From Bacteroidales bacterium (GTDB taxonomy: Bacteria; Bacteroidota; Bacteroidia; Bacteroidales; UBA932): a stretch of 64,000 nucleotides of DNA. A program made the translations under genes and the position numbers. Below, piece by piece: positions 9,104 through 17,953 of the stretch; the first letter of the stretch is position 1; each line of letters opens with the position of its first letter. The DNA is taken from NCBI GenBank assembly GCA_016291185.1, contig JAEFAI010000001.1:1-64000 (forward strand), read 5' to 3'. Below the pieces are notes generated by a model. It had not been told where the DNA came from and searched no databases. It saw nothing but the letters and a program-made list of their open reading frames with translations.

Positions 9104-10075
9104 ATGCCTATGAAGAAGAATAACATACGAACCATCACTGCCCTGACGGCACTGCTCGCCCTTGCGGCCTGCGGCGACCGCCTGCAGACCAGCGAGCCGG
9201 TCGAACTCCGGTTCACGAGCGGCCTGCAAATGCAGACGCGTGCCGCTTACGTCAGCACCCAGAACACCCAGATCGTCTCGGGCGAGAAGGTGTACGCGTG
9301 GGTGGACGAAGCCGTCCCGTCTCCGGGCACCCCCGTCGAATACGTCCACGCCTGGGAACTGACCGCCGACGGCTCCGGCGCCCTCAACGGCACGCGCCAG
9401 AACTACCCGAACAGCGGCTACCCGGTCAACGCGTATGCCCTGCACGGCGACTTCGGCTCGGCCATCACGGCCGGCACGACGACCTTCCCCACCGCAGCCC
9501 TCACGCACAGCGTAGGCACGAACCAGGGCACCCAAGCCGCCCTCGCGAAGAGCGACCTGCTCTGGGCCTCGGGCACGGGCCTGGTCCGGCAGACGGCCGC
9601 TCATCCGCTGACGTTCAGCCACTTGCTCGCCAAGATCGAGGTCTATCTCGTCGCGGGCACGGGCACCACGGACACCGAGCTGGAGAGTGCCGTCGTCACG
9701 ATCCAGAACACCATTCCCACGGCCACCGTGACCCTCTCCAAGAGCGCCGCGCCGACCGTGGCCGTGACCACCGACCCGGTGTCGGACATCACCTGCTTCG
9801 CGCAGACCGAGACCGACCAGACAGTCACCATCGGCGGCGTTCCGCAGCCCGCGCACCGCTTCGCCGAGGCCGTCATCGTGCCGCAGGCGGTCAATAACGA
9901 CTTCATCAAAGTCTCCCTCGGCGCCACGGCCTACTACACCGCCAAGGTCAACACCACCTTCGCTGCCGGCAACCGCTACTCCTACTATGTGGTGGTCAAC
10001 AAGGCCGGCATCTCCCTCACGACCACCATTACGGCGTGGGTCGATACCCCTGCCCAGGTGGTCAATGCGAAATAA
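9104..10075 (+). CDS. Fimbrillin family lipoprotein 3
   Basis: A 323-residue fimbrillin, signal with LALAAC (Cys23) and MQTRAAYVSTQ (Arg46). It shares EKVYAWVDEA, NYPNSGYPVNAYALHGDF, LTFSHLLAKIEVYLVAGTGTTDTELESA and HRFAEAVIVPQAV with fimbrillin 2, marking a tandem paralogue. The last strand is ISLTTTITAWVDT. The start could also be the ATG at 9110 (MKKNN), which would leave the signal intact. A 36-bp AT-rich gap follows. Confidence 0.87.
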   Translation: MPMKKNNIRTITALTALLALAACGDRLQTSEPVELRFTSGLQMQTRAAYVSTQNTQIVSGEKVYAWVDEAVPSPGTPVEYVHAWELTADGSGALNGTRQNYPNSGYPVNAYALHGDFGSAITAGTTTFPTAALTHSVGTNQGTQAALAKSDLLWASGTGLVRQTAAHPLTFSHLLAKIEVYLVAGTGTTDTELESAVVTIQNTIPTATVTLSKSAAPTVAVTTDPVSDITCFAQTETDQTVTIGGVPQPAHRFAEAVIVPQAVNNDFIKVSLGATAYYTAKVNTTFAAGNRYSYYVVVNKAGISLTTTITAWVDTPAQVVNAK

Positions 10076-10111
10076 AAACGAAACAAAAACAAGAAAATTA
10101 GAATAGTTCCT

Positions 10112-11176
10112 ATGAAAATGAAAAGACTTATCCTCATCGCAACCGCGACCCTTTGTCTGGCGGCCTGTGCAGACCGGCTGAATGTCAGCCCGTCCGGCCC
10201 CGGCACCGTCCCCATCCGTATCGGCGCGGCCATAAGCGGCGCCCCCGCCACGCGTGCCAACGCCCAGAACATCCAGTCCACGGAGCTCGCCGCCGGCCAG
10301 ACGGTGGGTGTGTTCATCTACTTCAAAGACGCGAAGACGACCGACGTCACCTATAGCTACGGTTATAAGAATCTCGCCTACACGGTCTCCGGCACGTCCG
10401 GTGACCTCGCGCTCGTCACGGCCACCGACCAGCCGTACTTCCCCGAGCTCAAGACGCAGAACGTGGACATCTACGCCTTCTCCCCGCGCACGGGCGTCTA
10501 TACGACCACCACTGCTGAGCTCAGCACACTGACCGCCCAGGATGTCTTCACCACCGAGAATGACCAGACGACCGAGGCGAACTACAAGGCCAGCGACTTC
10601 GTCTGGGGGAAGAAGGCCGACGTGACCAACGGCACCGCCACCGCGGTCGAGGTCGTGATGGACCACATGCTCAGCAAGATCAACGTGAACGTGGCCCCGG
10701 GCACCGGTATGACGCTGGCCAAGCTCGACAAGGCCAAAGTCACGTTCAAGGGCGTCGTCCTGGACGGCACCGTCGATTTCACCACGGGCGCAGTCACGCC
10801 CAAATCCGGCTCCACCGGCCAGACGCTCACGCTCAGCTCGGCGATCGACCAGTCCGTGACGACGAACTTCACCGTCGGCACCACCAACTACACGGCGGCC
10901 ACCACCAGTGCGGTCATCATCCCGCAGACCATTGCCAGCGGCGCCACTACTACCAGTACCGTCGACATCATCGAAATCCAGCTGTGGGATGCCACGGCGG
11001 GCGGCGGTGCAGGTGGCTACACCTCTACCTATACCGTGAAGGCCTCGGCCCCCACGACCTTTGCGGCCAAGACGGCCTATACCTACAACATCGTAGTCAA
11101 CACCCAGGGCTTGAGCCTCACGACCACGATCAACGACTGGACGACCGGCACTTCTACCAACGGCACAGCCGAATAG
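10112..11176 (+). CDS. Fimbrillin family lipoprotein 4
   Basis: A 354-residue fimbrillin with lipobox CLAAC (Cys19) and APATRANAQN (Arg48). It contains TVGVFIYFKDAKTT, YFPELKTQNVDIYAFSPRTGVY, NYKASDFVWGKKADV, VMDHMLSKINVNVAPGTG and TSAVIIPQTI, ending in LSLTTTINDWTTG. The FVWGKK...MLSKI arrangement is typical of Bacteroidales fimbrillin A-like proteins. Next gene 55 bp downstream. Confidence 0.88.
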   Translation: MKMKRLILIATATLCLAACADRLNVSPSGPGTVPIRIGAAISGAPATRANAQNIQSTELAAGQTVGVFIYFKDAKTTDVTYSYGYKNLAYTVSGTSGDLALVTATDQPYFPELKTQNVDIYAFSPRTGVYTTTTAELSTLTAQDVFTTENDQTTEANYKASDFVWGKKADVTNGTATAVEVVMDHMLSKINVNVAPGTGMTLAKLDKAKVTFKGVVLDGTVDFTTGAVTPKSGSTGQTLTLSSAIDQSVTTNFTVGTTNYTAATTSAVIIPQTIASGATTTSTVDIIEIQLWDATAGGGAGGYTSTYTVKASAPTTFAAKTAYTYNIVVNTQGLSLTTTINDWTTGTSTNGTAE

Positions 11177-11231
11177 TCGCCGCCAGTCCCCAAAACATAA
11201 CAAAACAGAATACTACTAACTAACAAAAACC

Positions 11232-12467
11232 ATGATTATGAAACAGTTATTCACCCTCGCAGCCGCGGCGACCATCCTCGCTGCCTGCTCCATCAACGGC
11301 GGTCTCGACCAGACTCCCCCCACCACCGAGCGCGTTCCGCTGAGCATCACGACCGCGAACAGCGTTTCCGCGACTGTCAGCACGCGTAGTAACGTGAACG
11401 ATATCCAGGCAACAACGCTGGATCCTAGCTCTACTGCCGTAACTGGTATCTTTATTCTGAAAGCAACCAATCGGGAACACACTTCTTTGGAATCCTACGA
11501 GAAGTGGAACATCGCGTCCACGGGCTATACCGCCAATTCAACTATCGCAGCGAACACCAATATTACTACGGCCACTTTGTATTATCCTGATTCCAAATCG
11601 CAGGATCTGGACATCTATGCCTACACGCCTAGAGACGCCTCTTATACAGAGGCTGCCGGAGCGGATATCACCTCCGACAAAGTGACCGTAACCATCAACG
11701 CAGACCAATCCACCAAGGCAAACTACCTGCTGAGCGACGTGCTCTGGGGATGCGTGGGTTACGACACCAAAAGCGATCATAGCGAAACGGCATCCGGCAA
11801 CAATTCCAACGCCCACATCAATGCCACCAAGTACCTGGACGCCAAAAGCGCGGCGACGGCTGGATTTGTGTCGCCTAAAAATAACCCGGAGGTGATCATC
11901 CCTATGTTCCACAAGGCCTCCAAGGTTATTGTCAAGATCACACCTACGGGTATGGACGTGTCCAAGCTGAAAGGCGCCACGGTCAATTTCTATGTGAATG
12001 GCACCTCTACCACTGCGCCGATCGTGTCCACCACCATGAAGGTATCTGACGGAACTATTGACGCACTGACTCCTGCGGGAACGCCCATTATTGCCCCGAT
12101 TAAATTTACCGACAGATTAGGAAAAGACGAGTCGAACAATGACATTCCTGCTACTGATTCTGATGCAACCGGCTCGAAAGGCGCCATCGGTGACGGCTCT
12201 ACTACGATTACGGGCTATGCCTGCTCCGGCATCATCCTGCCTCAGACTGTGACGGCGGGCGACAAGTTGATCGAAATCGTCCTCTCCGACGGTACGACGA
12301 AGTATGCCTACAAGATCCCGACCTCGGGCACGCCGGTCACGACTTTTGACTCCGGCAAGGTCTATACCTACACGATTACCATTACGGCCAGCGGCCTGGT
12401 CCTGACTACGACCGTAGCGGATTGGGAAACGGCGGCCGGCGATACTGGCAGCGCTGAACTCCAGTAA
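11232..12467 (+). CDS. Fimbrillin family lipoprotein 5
   Basis: A 411-residue fimbrillin with ILAAC (Cys19) and VSTRSNVND (Arg52). Family elements are YYPDSKSQDLDIYAYTPRDASY, NYLLSDVLWGCVGYD, IPMFHKASKVIVKITPTGM and CSGIILPQTV, ending in LVLTTTVADWETA. By eye its codon use is more AT-rich than that of fimbrillins 1-4, which may reflect separate acquisition. An internal ATG at 11238 is an equally good start. A leader with ACTAACTAAC precedes it. Confidence 0.87.
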   Translation: MIMKQLFTLAAAATILAACSINGGLDQTPPTTERVPLSITTANSVSATVSTRSNVNDIQATTLDPSSTAVTGIFILKATNREHTSLESYEKWNIASTGYTANSTIAANTNITTATLYYPDSKSQDLDIYAYTPRDASYTEAAGADITSDKVTVTINADQSTKANYLLSDVLWGCVGYDTKSDHSETASGNNSNAHINATKYLDAKSAATAGFVSPKNNPEVIIPMFHKASKVIVKITPTGMDVSKLKGATVNFYVNGTSTTAPIVSTTMKVSDGTIDALTPAGTPIIAPIKFTDRLGKDESNNDIPATDSDATGSKGAIGDGSTTITGYACSGIILPQTVTAGDKLIEIVLSDGTTKYAYKIPTSGTPVTTFDSGKVYTYTITITASGLVLTTTVADWETAAGDTGSAELQ

Positions 12468-12513
12468 AAACAACAAACAAACCTATCATTATATTCACCT
12501 CTACGACGCAAGG

Positions 12514-15189
12514 ATGAAACACCGTCTGTTCATAATCATAGCGGCACTCGCAGCTCTCGGAAGCATGACCACCTCATGCTTCCGGGGCGACGAGTTCGTT
12601 GCCGCGTTCGATGGAGACCACAAGACGCCCATCTCCTTCAACGTCAACACATCGGGCGGCAACGTGTCGGGAATGGAGGGTACGAAGGGCTACACCACCA
12701 GCTCCGCCACGGCGGGATATACCTTCACCGGCGGTGAATACATCACCCTCGCCGTCACGGGCAAGGGCGTCACCAGCCGGCCCACGACGGAGATCAGGAA
12801 GCAATACACCGTGGCGGCCGGCAGCAGCGGAAGCAATGCCCTGACCTACGCCAAAGACGCCGACGGCTCCACCACGACCTACGCCTTCGACTGGCTCGGC
12901 ACCAGCGAGACCATCTCCCTGCGCGCGTGGAGCGACGGCAAGGCCTCGACCCCTGCGGCCCCCGCCACGGACCCGGACGGCCAGCTGTTTACCATCGAAA
13001 CCACGCAGACGGGCAGCGTCAGGGAGCTGCTCTATTCCCCGGCGGCCGACTACAGTTACGCGACCGCCTCCGGCGCCATTAACATCCCCCTCTACCACCA
13101 GCTCGCGCGCATCGTCGTGAACATCCGGGACGACGCCACGGGCACGCCGACCCTCGCCGCCGTGACGCTCGGCAGCGCGACCGACAAGGTGCCCGTCAGC
13201 GGCACCTTCACCAAGCCGACCTCCGGCAACAACTTCGGCTCCTGGGCGGTGGCCTCAGAAGTCACGCAGTCAACGCACTGGGGCGTCATCATCCCCAAGG
13301 CCGAGACGGCCGCCACCGGCTACGACTACACCTACAGCGCCGTGGCCATCCCGGGCGGCCCCACGGAATACGCCGCCGGCGGGAAACTCATCAACATCAC
13401 CATCGGCAGCGAAACGTTCTCTTACGAAGTTCCGGCCGGCGGCATCACGCTCGCCGCGGGCAAACAGTACAACTACGACATCACCGTCAAGAACCAGACT
13501 ATCAACGTCGAGACCGTCATCACCGACTGGAATGACGTCGCCGACGCACACACATCATACATTCCGCCGGCAGAGGAGCGCCGTTATTTCACCGTCGATG
13601 CCAGCGGCACGCAAGTCGATTTCGCTCCGGGCAACCTGCAGGCAAAGATATCCTCCGGCCCGACGAACACGTACAACTACACCGCGAGCGAGTGGAAATT
13701 CGCCGCCAACCAGTGGGAGTACCTCGACAATCCGCTGGACGCCGACGCCGTCACGAACAAAGAGTGGGTGGACCACTTCGGCTGGGTCGGCACCACGGCC
13801 AGCTGGGACACCTACGGCCTGTGCACGAGCACCGCCGAGGGCAACAGTACCTACTACGGCACCGGCGGGGACGGCGACGCGCTGAAGACCGACTGGGGCA
13901 GCATCCCGGGCGTGATTGCTGCCTGCGGCCCCGGCTGGCGGACACTGACAAACGACGAATGGGGCTATGTCTTCGATACGCGTGAGACGGGCACCGTGGT
14001 AGATGCCACAACCCATGCTCGCTACACCCTAGCAACCATCCGCACGGATGTCTCCGGCGGCGTCAACGGCATCATCCTGTTCCCGGACGGAGTGACCTTC
14101 GCTGCGAGCGAGTTCGCGACGCTGGGTACCCTCAATGCCGCGTCCGACTGGACGACGAAATGCACGGCAGCGCAATGGACCGCCCTGAATGCGAAGGGCT
14201 GTGTCTTTCTCCCTGCCGCGGGCCGCCGCGGCGGCGCGGGCGTGGACGGTGGCGGCAGCAACGGCTACTACTGGTCTGCCTCTCCTCTCGGAGCCGGTCG
14301 CGCTCGCAACGTGTACTTCTACAGTGGCAACGTCTATCCCCAGAGCAAGAGCAGCCCCCGCAGGAACGGCTTCTCCGTCCGCCTCGTGCGCGAGCACTAT
14401 GAGTACCAGGCGCCGAAGACGACGATAGCCACTGCGACGACCGCCGACCTGGCGGTGGGCGACATCGTCTGCAGCGACGGCACCATCTACGATCCCGCCG
14501 CCGCGCGCTATGTCCGCAATGCCCACAAGACCCCCATCGGCATCATCGCCTTCGTCAACGACGGCTCTTCCATCGGTGACGCCGCCACGGAGAAGGGCCT
14601 CGGCCGCTACCCAGTCAAGTCTCAGGGCCGCGCGCTGGTGTTCTGTCTGCGGAATGCGAGCACCCCGATAGCCTGGCGCACCACCAATACGCCTTTCGGC
14701 AGCAGCTATACCTCAACGGACGCAAGCTTCACGACAGCAACGTTCTACCCCGGCTGGCAGCGCACCCACGACATGAACAGCACGGAGTTCCCGGCAGCCT
14801 ATTCGGCCTATAACTACTCGGGTCTGCCCGCGCCGGCCGGCACAACCGGCTGGTTCCTGCCCAGCTCCGGCCAATGGAAGAAGATCATCTCGAACTTCAC
14901 TCCTTTCCAGAGCATATCTCAGGGCGGCGCATGGTCCGTGAACACGAACGCGGCCTACACGTCACAATATCTGGCGGGTCTGATGGACGCCTGGCTGGCC
15001 CCCGCAGGTGCATACGACACCGTGCGCCTGTTCGACGGGACGACCGACTATTACTATTGGACGTCGTCGGAGTCCAATGCCGACTGCGCATCGCGAATCG
15101 ATATGCCTTCCGACACGACGCTGGGATTCGATATGCTTCATATGGGTAGAACCTATACAGCATACGTCCGCCCCGTCTTAGCCTTCTGA
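12514..15189 (+). CDS. Fimbrillin with FISUMP/C-type-lectin-like C-terminus (probable tip adhesin 1)
   Basis: An 891-residue lipoprotein (signal with MTTSC, Cys22). Residues ~45-345 are a fimbrillin module homologous to cassette A. Unlike its neighbours it has EGTKGYTT where the others have an Arg-Ala site, so Arg-protease maturation may not apply. Residues ~349-628 form a FISUMP-like, C-type-lectin-type domain (PGNLQAKI, GPGWRTLTNDEWGYVF, GCVFLPAAGRRG, GYYWSASP, NGFSVRLVRE). Residues ~635-891 are a second such module (VGDIVCSDGTIYD, GIIAFVNDGS, GWFLPSSGQWKKI, YYYWTSSES, AYVRPVLAF) related to the end of silent cassette B. Length and architecture suggest a fibre-tip binding protein; the ligand is unknown. 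Confidence 0.83.
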   Translation: MKHRLFIIIAALAALGSMTTSCFRGDEFVAAFDGDHKTPISFNVNTSGGNVSGMEGTKGYTTSSATAGYTFTGGEYITLAVTGKGVTSRPTTEIRKQYTVAAGSSGSNALTYAKDADGSTTTYAFDWLGTSETISLRAWSDGKASTPAAPATDPDGQLFTIETTQTGSVRELLYSPAADYSYATASGAINIPLYHQLARIVVNIRDDATGTPTLAAVTLGSATDKVPVSGTFTKPTSGNNFGSWAVASEVTQSTHWGVIIPKAETAATGYDYTYSAVAIPGGPTEYAAGGKLINITIGSETFSYEVPAGGITLAAGKQYNYDITVKNQTINVETVITDWNDVADAHTSYIPPAEERRYFTVDASGTQVDFAPGNLQAKISSGPTNTYNYTASEWKFAANQWEYLDNPLDADAVTNKEWVDHFGWVGTTASWDTYGLCTSTAEGNSTYYGTGGDGDALKTDWGSIPGVIAACGPGWRTLTNDEWGYVFDTRETGTVVDATTHARYTLATIRTDVSGGVNGIILFPDGVTFAASEFATLGTLNAASDWTTKCTAAQWTALNAKGCVFLPAAGRRGGAGVDGGGSNGYYWSASPLGAGRARNVYFYSGNVYPQSKSSPRRNGFSVRLVREHYEYQAPKTTIATATTADLAVGDIVCSDGTIYDPAAARYVRNAHKTPIGIIAFVNDGSSIGDAATEKGLGRYPVKSQGRALVFCLRNASTPIAWRTTNTPFGSSYTSTDASFTTATFYPGWQRTHDMNSTEFPAAYSAYNYSGLPAPAGTTGWFLPSSGQWKKIISNFTPFQSISQGGAWSVNTNAAYTSQYLAGLMDAWLAPAGAYDTVRLFDGTTDYYYWTSSESNADCASRIDMPSDTTLGFDMLHMGRTYTAYVRPVLAF

Positions 15190-15196
15190 CACGATT

Positions 15197-17770
15197 ATGA
15201 GAAAGAGTATTCCGATCCTCCTCCTGGTCCCGATGGCGGCGGCGCTCCTCGCCGCCTGCTCCATCGACCCCATGCAACTGCCCGACGCCGGACGGACGCC
15301 CATCCGCCTGACCACCAGCATCGCCCTCACGCGCGCCACCACCCAGGACACGCAGATCGCGAGCGGCGAGAAGGTCACGGTCTGGGCCTTCGAGCAGAGC
15401 GGCACGGGCGCGGCGGAGTACAGCAACGCCTACATCCAGGCGTGGGCGCTGACCGCCGACGGCAGCGGCAACCTGACCAGCGACAACACGACTTACTATT
15501 ATTACCCCGCCCGGGCGCTCACCCTCGTGGGCGTGCACGGCAACTTCTCCGCGGGCGCATTCACCGAAGGGACCACCGCGATGCCCGCCACGCTCACTCA
15601 CAGCATCGCCACCGACCAGCACCTGCTGGCCGACTACGTCAAGGGCGACCTGCTGCGCTGGGAGACCCACGACCGGACCGCGACGGCCACCGCCATCGCC
15701 GCGAGCTTCGAGCACCAGCTCTCGAAAATCGTCATCGAGCTGACGAGCAGCGAGTACAGCGATGCCGAACTGGACGAGGCCATCGTGCGCATCGGTGGCA
15801 TCCAGCCCACCATCACCCTGAACACGCAGACCGCCGCCCTGTCGGGGCTGACGGGCGCCGCCTCCACCCTCATCCCGTACAAGACGGGGCAGGTGACCTA
15901 CGAGGCCATCGTGCCGCCGCAGGCCAAGGCCGCCGACCTGATCAGCATCTCGCTGAACGGCTGGACCGTGACGGCCACGCCCGCCGAGCCGGCCAGCAGC
16001 TTCGCCGCAGGCACGAAGTACACCTATACCGTGGACGTGAAGAAGCAGAACGTCTCCTGCGCTACCAGCATCTCCGCGTGGGACGACTACACCGCCGGGG
16101 GTACCGACCCCGTTACGATTGTGGACAATCCTGGTGTTGCCCCTCGCAATGTCAAGATGAATCCTCTGTGGTATGTAGCGGAGTACGATATGACGAATGC
16201 GCCAAGTGCCACGACGCTGACAATGGGAATTTCGGGCAAGCAAGGGTATTTCTATAATTGGTCAACCGCCCTGTCGCTTTTTACAACCGGCACCGAGTCC
16301 ATCAGCGATTACTACTGCGGAAACAAGCGCATTCAAGGACAAGAAGGGACCTGGCACCTCCCTGTCAACGCCGAATGGCTCAGCATCGTTCCGCACAATA
16401 CCGCAAGCATATTCACCTTTGACAGCGGCTCGGGAACTTACCGGGCGGCCTCCATAACTGTAAAATTCGGTTTTAATTCTACAACGCAAAATACAGGCGT
16501 CGCCGACGCTTCCTATTGGAAAAAGATTAGCAATACGGAGATACATGCTATCCGTTTCCTCGGCACACCCTATTGTTCGGCCTGGAAGTACGAACTGCTG
16601 GGCGGCTTCACGTCCTCTGATTACGGCTATTTAAGAATATCAGCTACGCTAATTGACGAAGTTGCCAACACATCTGCTGCAGTTGCAAGTTGGTATGCAA
16701 GTAATTGGAGCTCAGTTGAATTCGGGAACGACCCGTACCGTATGCAGCAGCGGGTGTTCTACGCAAAAGGGTATTACAATGGCGGAAATAACACGACTGC
16801 GAACGCCGTAGTCGGCACGAACGGTGATTATTGGTCCGCGACCACAGGCGCCACGAATGCCTACTCGCTGCATTTTGTGTCGAACGCCATCTTCGCAGGC
16901 ACCAATGGAAAGAGCGGCGGCTTCCCCGTCCGGCTGTTCCGGGACAACCCGGAGCGGGATGTCTGGAAAAATCCTCTCTGGTATGTCGCGGAGTACAATA
17001 TGACCAATGCCGCCAACGCCGCCACGCTGACGATGGCCAGCACGGACAATGCAGGGTATTACTACACCTGGGCTGACGCCGTGTCCACCTTCTCCGCTTC
17101 GACGGCCAGCTACAACGGCTACAAGAAAGGCAACAAGACCATCAGCGGCATCTCCGGCAAGACTTGGCACCTGCCGACCAAGGGGGAATACTGGAGCATC
17201 GTCCCGTTTGGATACAATCCTTTCCCAGACGGGATCTATGATGAAAACATGAATTTTTATAATTTATACCCGAATTCATATAGATGCTACTGGGGCTGCG
17301 ACTATGACACCAAGACGACGGGCGTCCTCGACCACAATTTCTTCCATAAGGTTTCGGGCTCCGAGATACATGGTATCCGCTTCCTCGGCACGCCTTATTG
17401 CTCTGCCTGGAAATATGTTTTTACCGGAACGACCCTGATTGTCTCCGCCACCATGATTGACACGGTGAACGACGACGCGCTGTCCGCCAGGCTCTGGTAC
17501 GAGCAGAACTTCCCGTCGGTCTATTTCGGGAACGATGCCTCCAAAGGCGCGGTCCAGCGCCGTTTCTATGCGCGAGGCGCAAACACCTCCGGCTCGAACG
17601 CTTCTGCCAACGACGGCAACGTGGGCGTGACGGCCCGCTATTGGGCGGCCACGGAACAGAATAGCACGTCGGGCACCCGACTCAGTTTCTCCAACGGAAT
17701 CCTGTATGTTGATTCCAGCGGTGGAGACAAAGTGATCGGCTTTCCCGTCCGCCTCTTCTTAGACAATTAA
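15197..17770 (+). CDS. Fimbrillin with two tandem lectin-like domains (probable tip adhesin 2)
   Basis: An 857-residue lipoprotein (LLAAC, Cys21; IALTRATTQDTQ, Arg46), starting 7 bp after the previous stop. The fimbrillin module spans about 1-315 (FEHQLSKIVIELTSSEYSDAEL). Two tandem repeats follow, each opening with NPLWYVAEYnMTNA (about 321 and 588). Each continues with TWHLPxxxEWxSIVP, ExHxIRFLGTPYCSAWKY, FGNDxxxxxxQRxFYA, a YWxAT motif and a closing GFPVRLF. These are C-type-lectin-fold signatures shared with the next gene and cassette B. The repeats are diverged duplicates. The adhesin part is visibly less GC-rich than the pilin part, suggesting a mosaic origin. Confidence 0.83.
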   Translation: MRKSIPILLLVPMAAALLAACSIDPMQLPDAGRTPIRLTTSIALTRATTQDTQIASGEKVTVWAFEQSGTGAAEYSNAYIQAWALTADGSGNLTSDNTTYYYYPARALTLVGVHGNFSAGAFTEGTTAMPATLTHSIATDQHLLADYVKGDLLRWETHDRTATATAIAASFEHQLSKIVIELTSSEYSDAELDEAIVRIGGIQPTITLNTQTAALSGLTGAASTLIPYKTGQVTYEAIVPPQAKAADLISISLNGWTVTATPAEPASSFAAGTKYTYTVDVKKQNVSCATSISAWDDYTAGGTDPVTIVDNPGVAPRNVKMNPLWYVAEYDMTNAPSATTLTMGISGKQGYFYNWSTALSLFTTGTESISDYYCGNKRIQGQEGTWHLPVNAEWLSIVPHNTASIFTFDSGSGTYRAASITVKFGFNSTTQNTGVADASYWKKISNTEIHAIRFLGTPYCSAWKYELLGGFTSSDYGYLRISATLIDEVANTSAAVASWYASNWSSVEFGNDPYRMQQRVFYAKGYYNGGNNTTANAVVGTNGDYWSATTGATNAYSLHFVSNAIFAGTNGKSGGFPVRLFRDNPERDVWKNPLWYVAEYNMTNAANAATLTMASTDNAGYYYTWADAVSTFSASTASYNGYKKGNKTISGISGKTWHLPTKGEYWSIVPFGYNPFPDGIYDENMNFYNLYPNSYRCYWGCDYDTKTTGVLDHNFFHKVSGSEIHGIRFLGTPYCSAWKYVFTGTTLIVSATMIDTVNDDALSARLWYEQNFPSVYFGNDASKGAVQRRFYARGANTSGSNASANDGNVGVTARYWAATEQNSTSGTRLSFSNGILYVDSSGGDKVIGFPVRLFLDN

Positions 17771-17822
17771 AACGCCACTTCGGAGCCCCGGCTCCACCCC
17801 ATACACGCGCTCTTTGACATAC

Positions 17823-17912
17823 TGACACACGCCGCAAGAAGCTGATTTTAGTCTCTGGTTTTATATCCCTTGCGGCGCCCCGACCCCCAAAGAGTCGGGG
17901 CGTTGTGTGTCA
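17823..17912 (+). ncRNA. Candidate structured RNA: perfect three-way junction in the adhesin 3 leader
   Basis: Three perfect 8-bp helices fit without overlap: P1 TGACACAC (17823-17830) / GTGTGTCA (17905-17912); P2 GCCGCAAG (17831-17838) / CTTGCGGC (17869-17876) with a 30-nt loop; P3 GCCCCGAC (17877-17884) / GTCGGGGC (17894-17901) with a 9-nt loop. Only 3 nt (17902-17904) are unpaired at the junction. It sits in the largest gap of the operon (17771-17953), 41 nt before the adhesin 3 ATG. No U-run follows, so it is not an ordinary terminator. It may be a cis-regulatory element or processing site; I do not recognise it as a known family. Confidence 0.5.
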
Positions 17913-17953
17913 TTATGATGTCAATATGAAAAGATAAAAAGGATAAAAGAGAT

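Noticed and set aside
9086..11203. 705-codon minus-strand frame across fimbrillins 3 and 4
   Set aside because: Composition (Gly/Arg/Asp/Val-rich) is typical of antisense reading of GC-rich pilin genes; the plus-strand genes have signals and conserved motifs.
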